A stretch of DNA of 64,000 nucleotides. It comes from Gordonia sp. KTR9. GTDB taxonomy: Bacteria; Actinomycetota; Actinomycetes; Mycobacteriales; Mycobacteriaceae. The notes below the pieces were generated by a model that was not told the DNA's origin, searched no databases, and worked only from the letters and a program-made list of their open reading frames with translations. Positions 55,133 through 64,000 of the stretch are shown piece after piece. The stretch covers positions 2,976,001 through 3,040,000 of the forward strand of contig NC_018581.1 in assembly GCF_000143885.2 (NCBI RefSeq), written 5' to 3'. Each line of letters begins with the position of its first letter. The stretch's first letter is position 1. Both the position numbers and the translations under genes were made by a program.

Positions 55133-57600
55133 CGGAAGATCCCGATGATGCCCTGCAGTGTTTTCGCCCCGCCTGAGGAGAACAGATTGTCGTGCACCAT
55201 GTAGGTCCACGTGGTCGTCGAGCGGTGCAGATCCGCGGATCCCAGGTCGACACCCTCGGGCGTGATGTCGGCCTCGCGGAAGGTCTCACGCGCCTTCGTG
55301 AGAGCCGTACCTGGCAGGTCGGCGAACTCGGCGAGGATCAACCGGTGGAACTCGTCGAGCGGACTCTCCTTGCCCAGCGACCGCAGGTGGATGCTCGCGC
55401 GCACGTCGGAGACGAACGCGAGATGGTCGGCCCACGCGCGGTCCAGGTGGTACAGCACGATCTCGCGCGCGGCCTGCGACAGCACTTCTCGGGGTACCGG
55501 CGACACCGCCGGGGCCTCGTCGGCGCCGGCATCGGTCGCCGTCGCGTCCGTTCCGGCCACATCCGACACACTCGCCTCGGTCTTGTCGGTCCCGGGCTTG
55601 TCGGTCTCTGGCTTGTCGGTCTCTGGCTTGTCGGTCTCTGGCTTGTCCGTCTGGGACTCGGCAGGCGTCTTCTCGCCGGTCAGCTGGGCGTAGCGTTCCG
55701 GTTCCAGGTCCGCCAGCTCGTCGAGCGCGGTGTCCGTGGTGAGGATCTGCATCCGTCGCTCCACGATGATGTCGCGCTGCTGGTTCACCAGCTTGTTGTA
55801 GCGCCAGGTGTTCGCGTGGAGTTCGAGCATCACGCCCTCGGCGATCCGCTGGGCCTGCTCGATGAGGTCGATGCCCTTGCTGCCCATCGAGCCGTCCTCA
55901 TTGGGCGACACCGGATCTCGTTTGAACGCGAGGTTCTTGGTGACGACCGGGTCCTCGAGACTCGAGAAGAACACCGACGTTCCCGGATCGCCCTGGCGGC
56001 CCGCGCGACCGCGCAGCTGGCTGTCGAGACGTTCGGTGTCGTGCCGGCCCGTTCCGACGACGCACAGCCCGCCGAGTTCGATGACCTCGTCGTGGGCGTC
56101 CGCGTCGTCCTTGGAACCGCCGAGGCGGATGTCGGTGCCCCGTCCGGCCATCTGGGTCGACACGGTCACGGCACCCCGTGCGCCGGCCTCGGCGATGATC
56201 TTCGCCTCCTCGGCGTCGTTCTTCGCGTTGAGCACCACCGACGGCACCCCGGCCTTGTCCAGGAAGTACGCGAGCTCCTCGGACTCGGCGACGTCGTGGG
56301 TGCCGATGAGGACGGGCTGCCCGGTCTCGTGGATCTCCTTGACATAGGCCACGATCGCCTCGACCTTGTTGGCCTTGGTGTCGTAGACGCGGTCGGGCAG
56401 ATCGGTCCGGACGTTGGGCGTGTTCGGCGGGATCTGAGAGACGCGCAGCTCGTAGAACTGGCGGAACTGTTCACCGGCGGCGAGCGCGGTACCGGTCATG
56501 CCGCACACCTTCGGGTAGCGGCCGATGAGCGCCTGCACGGTGATGGTGTCGATGACCTCGCCCGAATCGGTCTGGGCGAGACCTTCCTTGAGCTCGACGG
56601 CGGCCTGCACACCGTCGGGCCAGCGCTGCAGCTGCGCCACCCGGCCACGCGAGGCGTTGATGAGGTGCACGCCACCGTCGCGCACGATGTAGTGGATGTC
56701 GCGTTCCAGGAGATAGTGCGCGTGCATCGCGATGCTGACGTGCACGAGGGTCGACCCGACGTGTTCCTCGCTGTAGAGGTTGATCCCGCCGAGCTCTTCC
56801 TCCACGAACGCCGCACCCTCGTCGGTGAGGGTGACGTTGCGTCCCTCGGCATCGACCTCGTAGTGCTTGTTCTTCATCCGCGACACGACGTCGTGGATCG
56901 CCGCGTCGGGCACCTCGGTCTCGGTCGACCCGGCGAGGACCAGCGGTACGAGCGCCTCGTCGACGAGGACCGAGTCCGCCTCGTCGATGATCGCGACGTC
57001 GGGTTTGGGTGACACGAGGTCCGATTCGGACAGCGCGAGCTGGTCGCGCAGGACGTCGAAGCCGATCTCGTTGACCGACCCGTAGGTGACGTCCGCGGCG
57101 TATGCGCGTCGGCGTTCCTCGCGGTCGGAGTTCTCCGAAACCGCGTGCACGGTGATGCCGAAGACGTCGAAGAGCGGTTTCATCCACTCGGCGTCGCGAG
57201 TCGCCAGGTAGTCGTTGACCGAGATCACATGGACCTGGTGCCCTTGCAGCACATGCCCGATCGCGGCGATCGCCCCGGCGAGTGTCTTGCCCTCACCGGT
57301 GGCCATCTCGACGATGTCGCCCTCCAGGAGGCGGAGGGCACCCTGCAGCTGAACGTCGAAGGGCCGAAGGTCGATGGCACGGTCGGCGGCCTCACGGACC
57401 AGGGCGAGGAACTTCGCGCGGTCGGCGGGCTTCTCCGTGATGTCGAGTTTCTCGGCCTCGGCGCTGAACGCGTCGTCGGCGAGTTCGGCGGCCCAGTCGG
57501 TGTGGGCTTCGGCGTCCTTGATCACTCCCAACGACTTCGACTGGTTGCGAGTCGATTGGGCGCCCAGAAGTCGCCACATGCTGTTGCTCAGCTTTCCCAC
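55129..57600 (-). CDS. secA2: accessory preprotein translocase ATPase SecA2
   Basis: Motor ATPase of the accessory Sec pathway, 823 residues. Walker A MATGEGKT is at 99-106, Walker B contains [14 protein letters not shown], and [12 protein letters not shown] and [13 protein letters not shown] are present. As in mycobacterial SecA2 the helical wing and C-terminal zinc region are short or absent. An insert of five TDKPE-type repeats (about 648-673), encoded by 15-bp tandem repeats, is unusual. GTG 57600 is chosen for AGGAG 9 nt upstream. The neighbour pgsA2 is coupled. SecA2 exports a small set of substrates in mycobacteria; none can be named from this window. Confidence 0.96.
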   Translation of the reverse strand: MGKLSNSMWRLLGAQSTRNQSKSLGVIKDAEAHTDWAAELADDAFSAEAEKLDITEKPADRAKFLALVREAADRAIDLRPFDVQLQGALRLLEGDIVEMATGEGKTLAGAIAAIGHVLQGHQVHVISVNDYLATRDAEWMKPLFDVFGITVHAVSENSDREERRRAYAADVTYGSVNEIGFDVLRDQLALSESDLVSPKPDVAIIDEADSVLVDEALVPLVLAGSTETEVPDAAIHDVVSRMKNKHYEVDAEGRNVTLTDEGAAFVEEELGGINLYSEEHVGSTLVHVSIAMHAHYLLERDIHYIVRDGGVHLINASRGRVAQLQRWPDGVQAAVELKEGLAQTDSGEVIDTITVQALIGRYPKVCGMTGTALAAGEQFRQFYELRVSQIPPNTPNVRTDLPDRVYDTKANKVEAIVAYVKEIHETGQPVLIGTHDVAESEELAYFLDKAGVPSVVLNAKNDAEEAKIIAEAGARGAVTVSTQMAGRGTDIRLGGSKDDADAHDEVIELGGLCVVGTGRHDTERLDSQLRGRAGRQGDPGTSVFFSSLEDPVVTKNLAFKRDPVSPNEDGSMGSKGIDLIEQAQRIAEGVMLELHANTWRYNKLVNQQRDIIVERRMQILTTDTALDELADLEPERYAQLTGEKTPAESQTDKPETDKPETDKPETDKPGTDKTEASVSDVAGTDATATDAGADEAPAVSPVPREVLSQAAREIVLYHLDRAWADHLAFVSDVRASIHLRSLGKESPLDEFHRLILAEFADLPGTALTKARETFREADITPEGVDLGSADLHRSTTTWTYMVHDNLFSSGGAKTLQGIIGIFR
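55582..55656 (-). repeat. 15-bp tandem repeat x5 inside secA2
   Basis: CTTGTCGGTCTCTGG and two slightly varied forms (CTTGTCGGTCCCGGG, CTTGTCCGTCTGGGA) are repeated five times without gaps. On the coding strand they give [10 protein letters not shown] units in a hydrophilic linker. The 15-bp period keeps frame on expansion or contraction. Confidence 0.93.
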
Positions 57601-57709
57601 CGAAACATTTCTCCTGATCGTTCCCGGTTTCCGTCGCGACCCGCCCCCTCCCGGCGGCCAGGTCAGCAACAACGGTACGCGGCCGCTGGTCGACCGAGGA
57701 CGCCGACAT

Positions 57710-57715
57710 TATGAT
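57710..57715 (+). promoter_or_regulatory. -10 box of the 57754 gene
   Basis: TATGAT matches five of six positions of TATAAT. It is 39 nt from the start codon and is followed by AAGGA as ribosome site. The -35 (TGGTCG, 17-bp spacing) is poor. Confidence 0.45.
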
Positions 57716-57753
57716 CAGTCCACCCGATTCGGCTCGAGGACTAAGGACGGCCC

Positions 57754-59301
57754 ATGACCAGGACTCGCCGGAACAGGGTTCGTCTCCGCCTCGTGCGGGC
57801 GGTGATCGCCGGATCGCTGATCGCGGTGGGCGTGGGTCTCGGTGCGTTCAACGACTGGTGGGTGGCGCTGTTCTTCGGGATCCCGCTGGTGTTCGTCGGG
57901 ATAGCGATCAGTCCGCGCGCGTCCCGGGTGTCCGAACTGCCGGAGTTCCGGCGCGCGACGTCGCCCGACGCGCCGCAGGTGGAGGTCGAGGCACTCACGC
58001 GCAGCAGCCTCACCGCCGACGACCTACAACCGACCATGGTCACCGCGACCATCAACCCACCGAACGACACCGCCTACCGGGCCCGCTGGATCACCTCGAT
58101 GACCAAGGGCAACTTCCAGTCCCTGACCGAAAGCCCGTTCACCACCCTGCCGCCGGACTCACTCCCGCCGCGCGATCAGACCGACACCCCCGAATTCGAC
58201 GACCAGCCCGGGCGCTGGGCTCTCGCCTACCCGGTGGTGACCCTGCTCGTGGCCGGCGCACTGCTGTTCGGCGTCGCGGGCGGGTGGCACGTGGAGGGAC
58301 CCTCGCTGTCGGGTTTCGACTCCGCCCTCGATTCCGACGACGATCCGTCCGCCGAAGAGGAAGCGTCGAGCCTCGCCGACCGGCACCGTCGGATGCTGGA
58401 GGCGATCGTCGAATACGAAGGGCCGGAGGCGACGCGCAACGTGCTGGCGCTGAGGTATCAGCTCGACTCCTCGTCGGATCAGGCGATCGTCCTCGACCCG
58501 GCAACCGGACGCGCGACGAGCGTCCTCGTCGGGGACGGGTACTCGAATTCCTCGGCGGTGCCGAACACCGACCGGGCGAACAAGACCTTCGACGCCACGG
58601 CAATCGACCCGAACGTGCTCGGCTCGGTCGCCGAACCGATGGTTGCGGCCGTCCGTCCGTACTCCACCGAACCCGAACTCGAACGTATCGCGATCGAGCG
58701 CGCCGCACCGGACGCGCCGGTGCTCATCACCGGGACGATCGAACCCGGCGAGGGCGTCTTCGAGGACTACACCGTCCAGGCGACACCCGACGGCACCGTC
58801 GCCGAGTTCTTCGACCCTGCTGACTTCCAGAAGTCATTCGAACTGGCGCGGCGTGAACTGGCCGCGGCACGCGTCCCGCTGAACGCGCCCGTCATCGAGG
58901 AGTTCATCATCCAGGGCATCGCCGACGGCGTTTCTCCGGTGACAGCGGGGCCCATCCAGAACTCGGGCGGCGTCCTGGTCCGCTACCGGATCGCCGACCG
59001 CGGCGGCGAACTTGCCGTCGCCCCCGGCTATTTCCCTTCATCGAGCATCTCGGCGGGCCGGTATCGAGCCGACGGCTTCCGATTCGACAGCATCTCCGCG
59101 GAGGTCTTCGATCGGGTGCGTGCCGACCTGATGACACGCGCGTCAGTCCCCGAGTACGACCGCGACGCAGTGGGCGCGGAGGTCGAACTCGACCGCATCA
59201 GCGACACTCAGGAGTTCGTGATCCGGATGGAGATCGCCAATACCGACGGCGCCGAGGGTTTGTACACCCTGGACGGACGTTTCATCAAGGAAGGCCGGTA
59301 A
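57754..59301 (+). CDS. membrane protein of unknown function
   Basis: Protein of 515 residues that I do not recognise. The first 55 residues contain two adjacent hydrophobic segments (AVIAGSLIAVGVGLGAFND and WWVALFFGIPLVFVGIAIS); a cytosolic or outer loop with RARWITSMTKGNFQSL follows, then a third membrane segment near 155-172 (PVVTLLVAGALLFGVAGG). The remaining 340 residues look soluble and strand-rich, with two similar-looking halves (VLALRYQLDSSSDQAIVLD and EFVIRMEIANTDGAEGLYTLDG). Start ATG 57754 has AAGGA upstream. It is divergent from secA2 and converges with another unrecognised membrane protein gene. Confidence 0.75.
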   Translation: MTRTRRNRVRLRLVRAVIAGSLIAVGVGLGAFNDWWVALFFGIPLVFVGIAISPRASRVSELPEFRRATSPDAPQVEVEALTRSSLTADDLQPTMVTATINPPNDTAYRARWITSMTKGNFQSLTESPFTTLPPDSLPPRDQTDTPEFDDQPGRWALAYPVVTLLVAGALLFGVAGGWHVEGPSLSGFDSALDSDDDPSAEEEASSLADRHRRMLEAIVEYEGPEATRNVLALRYQLDSSSDQAIVLDPATGRATSVLVGDGYSNSSAVPNTDRANKTFDATAIDPNVLGSVAEPMVAAVRPYSTEPELERIAIERAAPDAPVLITGTIEPGEGVFEDYTVQATPDGTVAEFFDPADFQKSFELARRELAAARVPLNAPVIEEFIIQGIADGVSPVTAGPIQNSGGVLVRYRIADRGGELAVAPGYFPSSSISAGRYRADGFRFDSISAEVFDRVRADLMTRASVPEYDRDAVGAEVELDRISDTQEFVIRMEIANTDGAEGLYTLDGRFIKEGR

Positions 59302-59340
59302 CCGGACGGCTCCCCTGGCCAGGGCCTTCATCGCCTCACC

Positions 59341-62119
<2,779 letters not shown>

Positions 62120-62130
62120 TCTTTCTGCTC

Positions 62131-62961
62131 ATGTCGAAGAAGGACAAACCGAAGCAGGCCAAGATCGCGAACAAGGTCTACGAGGCGGAAATGTTCCGGT
62201 TGCAGACCGAACTCGTCAAACTCCAGGAGTGGGTCCGCGAGACCGGCGCCCGCGTGGTCGTCGTCTTCGAGGGACGCGACGCCGCCGGCAAAGGCGGAAC
62301 GATCAAACGGATCAGCGAGTACCTCAGCCCGCGCATCGCGCGGGTCGCCGCGTTGCCCGCACCGACGGATCGTGAACGCGGCCAGTGGTATTACCAGCGC
62401 TACGTCGCACACCTGCCCGCGCCCGGAGAGATCGTGTTGTTCGACCGGTCCTGGTACAACCGGGCCGGCGTCGAGAAGGTCATGGGTTTCTGTACGCCAG
62501 AGGAGCACTCGCGGTTCCTGCGGCAGACCCCGATCTTCGAGCAGATGCTCATCGACGACGGCATCCTGCTGCGCAAGTACTGGTTCTCGGTGTCCGACGA
62601 CGAACAGCTCAAACGGTTCCGGTCGCGCATGAACGACCCTGTCCGGCAATGGAAGCTGAGCCCGATGGACCTCGAGTCGGTGTATCGGTGGGAGGACTAT
62701 TCGCGCGCCAAGGACGAGATGATGGTCCACACCGACACCGCCCTGAGCCCCTGGTATGTCGTCGAGTCCGATGTGAAGAAGCACGCGCGGCTCAACATGA
62801 TCTCCCACCTGTTGTCGACCATCGACTATGAAGAGGTCCCGCGTCCCCGCGTGTCCCTGCCCAAGCATCCGATCGAGTCGGGCAACTATCACCGGCCGCC
62901 GCGCTCGCTGTCCAAGTACGTACCCGACCACGTGGCGACGCTGATCCGCACCGACCACTGA
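62131..62961 (+). CDS. ppk2: polyphosphate kinase 2
   Basis: PPK2-family kinase of 276 residues that transfers phosphate between polyphosphate and nucleotides. The Walker A motif EGRDAAGKGGTIKR is at 47-60 and the lid/Walker B segment FDRSWYNRAGVE near 104-115. Length and the single domain put it in the class-I type that acts on nucleoside diphosphates, but class cannot be fixed by eye. Start is ATG 62131; the mdh stop TAG forms part of a TAGTCT -10-like box 9 nt upstream, so a separate leaderless transcript is possible. Its stop overlaps the DUF503 start by one nt. Confidence 0.93.
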   Translation: MSKKDKPKQAKIANKVYEAEMFRLQTELVKLQEWVRETGARVVVVFEGRDAAGKGGTIKRISEYLSPRIARVAALPAPTDRERGQWYYQRYVAHLPAPGEIVLFDRSWYNRAGVEKVMGFCTPEEHSRFLRQTPIFEQMLIDDGILLRKYWFSVSDDEQLKRFRSRMNDPVRQWKLSPMDLESVYRWEDYSRAKDEMMVHTDTALSPWYVVESDVKKHARLNMISHLLSTIDYEEVPRPRVSLPKHPIESGNYHRPPRSLSKYVPDHVATLIRTDH

Positions 62962-63257
62962 TGTGGATCGGGTTCTGCGAGTTCGACTATCTGCTCGGCG
63001 ATGTTCACTCGCTGAAGCAGAAGCGGTCGGTGGTGCGGCCGATCGTCGCCGATCTCCGCGAGCGGTACACGGTCTCGGCGGCCGAGGTGGGTCACCTGGA
63101 CGTGCATCGTCGGACCGTCATCGGTGTCAGTGCGGTGGCCGCCGATCGCGGGCACGTCGTCGACGTGCTCGACGCCGTCGAACGGTCGGCTGCGGGCCAC
63201 CCCGAGGTCGAGCTGTTGTCGGTGCGGCGCCGCGTCGTCAGCTCCGAGGACTTCTGA
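62961..63257 (+). CDS. DUF503 (YlxP-like) protein
   Basis: Small protein of 98 residues of the DUF503 family: MWIGFCEFDYLLGDVHSLKQKRSVVRPIVADLRERY is the family signature, followed by a strand-helix pattern ending in RRVVSSEDF. In many bacteria the gene lies beside rbfA in the nusA-infB operon; here it is instead coupled by one nt to ppk2. The biochemical role is unknown, with ribosome-related functions suspected elsewhere. The 3' end overlaps the convergent mug gene by 20 bp. Confidence 0.85.
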   Translation: MWIGFCEFDYLLGDVHSLKQKRSVVRPIVADLRERYTVSAAEVGHLDVHRRTVIGVSAVAADRGHVVDVLDAVERSAAGHPEVELLSVRRRVVSSEDF

Positions 63258-63840
63258 GGTCCTCCACCACCCCGGCGGCGACCGCGGCCCGACGGTAGGC
63301 GGCGGCGAGGGAGTCCACGGTCTCGTGGGCGTTCAGCCCGCTGGGGTTCGGAACCACCCACAGTTCGGCACCGTCCCCTGTGCCCACATCCCACGTCTCG
63401 TCCTGCCGTCCCGGCACGGCGTCGCGGCGCCCGAACGCGCTGCGATAGGCGGTGATACCGGCGACGGCGACGACCCGCGGGCCGATCATCCGAACCCGCT
63501 CGCGCAGCCGGCGTCCGCCCTCGCGGAGTTCGTCGACGTACAGTTCGGCGGCGGTCGCGGTGGCACGCGGCACGACATTCGTGATTCCCACACCGCGGTC
63601 GAGCAGCAGCGCGCGGTCGGCGTCGGACATACCGCGTGAGGCGTCGATGACGTGGCCAACGATGCCGGCCTTGGCGAGCGCCGGGTAGAACCGATTGCCC
63701 GGACGCGCGAAATGCGCTCCGGTGGCCGCCGTCCAGAGACCCGGATTGATCCCGACGAACAGCAGCTTGCACCCTTCGCCGACCAGATCGTCGACGGTGC
63801 GGTCCTGATAGCCGAGGAGTTCGGCACGGCTGAATCCCAT
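63238..63840 (-). CDS. mug: mismatch-specific uracil-DNA glycosylase, Mug/TDG family
   Basis: DNA repair enzyme of 200 residues that removes uracil or modified bases from mismatches. The catalytic-loop motif GINPGLWTAATGAHFARPGN near 30-49 and the C-terminal NPSGLNAH are diagnostic of family 2 uracil-DNA glycosylases. The motif starts GINPG, so the weak asparagine-based catalysis of Mug is kept. ATG 63840 gives the standard MGFSRAELL N-terminus; longer starts begin in arginine-rich sequence. It is convergent with DUF503 and lies 40 bp downstream of the VOC gene on the same strand. Confidence 0.92.
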   Translation of the reverse strand: MGFSRAELLGYQDRTVDDLVGEGCKLLFVGINPGLWTAATGAHFARPGNRFYPALAKAGIVGHVIDASRGMSDADRALLLDRGVGITNVVPRATATAAELYVDELREGGRRLRERVRMIGPRVVAVAGITAYRSAFGRRDAVPGRQDETWDVGTGDGAELWVVPNPSGLNAHETVDSLAAAYRRAAVAAGVVEDLRSPRS

Positions 63841-63880
63841 CAGGAGCACCCGTCGGTCGGCCGGACGACATGCCTGCGTG

Positions 63881-64000
63881 TCAGGACGTCGCCTCCGCCT
63901 CGTGCCTGGCCGACACACAGAACTGATTGCCGTCGGGGTCGGCCAGGGTCACCCACGCGAAGCCGGGCATCTCGCGATCGGCGATCTTGGTGGCGCCCGC
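63881..64000 (-). CDS. VOC/glyoxalase superfamily protein, 3' end only
   Basis: The last 39 codons of a gene that starts beyond the window. The visible end reads REMPGFAWVTLADPDGNQF and then CVSARHEAEATS, the C-terminal strand pair of a vicinal-oxygen-chelate (glyoxalase/dioxygenase) domain with the usual DPDGN-F pattern. A metal-binding residue would be expected just upstream of what is visible. Function cannot be narrowed. Confidence 0.75.
   Translation of the reverse strand, partial: AGATKIADREMPGFAWVTLADPDGNQFCVSARHEAEATS

Overview
The window is a GC-rich, densely coding stretch of an actinobacterial chromosome with no rRNA, tRNA, phage, transposase or CRISPR array that I could find. From ndh (29.1 kb) to secA2 (57.6 kb) the gene order follows, as one inverted block, the Mycobacterium tuberculosis H37Rv segment Rv1854c to Rv1821: ndh, urease, thioesterase, blaI/M56, gnd, guaB1, two CNNM/CBS proteins, glcB, a solute-binding-like protein, gcvP, MerR, DUF151 nuclease, ftsR, garA, gcvH, pgsA2, secA2. 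With a RecBCD operon, a deazaflavin-dependent reductase and a KstR-type steroid operator, this points to Mycobacteriales outside Mycobacterium; Gordonia or a close relative is my best guess, from general resemblance and not from a search.

Layout. 0-4.3 kb: upp (5' end cut), a CPBP membrane protease, a BASS/ACR3-type transporter, and a divergent steroid-type SDR / NAD-binding reductase pair with a KstR-like box between them. 4.3-4.5 kb: a 19-bp tandem array. 4.5-11.6 kb: a NarL-type two-component system divergent from an ABC exporter, an alpha/beta-hydrolase membrane protein, and an AraC-DinB regulator coupled to a RibD/DHFR-like reductase. 11.6-18.8 kb: thioesterase, dienoyl-CoA isomerase-like protein, BadF-type kinase, Ddn-like reductase, a membrane-anchored protein, htpG and a PIG-L deacetylase. 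18.9-28.2 kb: overlapping recC-recB-recD preceded by an acyl-CoA thioesterase. 28.3-30.6 kb: GNAT and ndh. 30.6-35.3 kb: ureABCFGD. 35.4-46.3 kb: thioesterase, an iron-responsive small RNA locus, blaI-M56, gnd, guaB1, CNNM pair, glcB. 46.4-57.6 kb: glycine cleavage P and H proteins, GarA and its neighbours, pgsA2 and secA2. 57.7-64 kb: two unrecognised membrane proteins, a META protein, mdh, ppk2, DUF503, mug and the end of a VOC gene.

How parts work together. gcvP lies behind a tandem glycine riboswitch; gcvH, garA (a phospho-switch of 2-oxoglutarate metabolism), glcB and mdh give the window a strong central-carbon/glycine/glyoxylate theme. The blaI-thioesterase gap holds an excellent minus-strand promoter overlapped by an IdeR/DtxR-like iron box and followed about 100 nt on by a strong hairpin: the position and layout of the mycobacterial iron-sparing small RNA MrsI. 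Several genes appear to be leaderless. Differences from the M. tuberculosis block (no DUF881/DUF1290 genes between pgsA2 and gcvH, no von Willebrand domain in the glcB-adjacent protein, a TDKPE repeat in SecA2) are recorded under findings.
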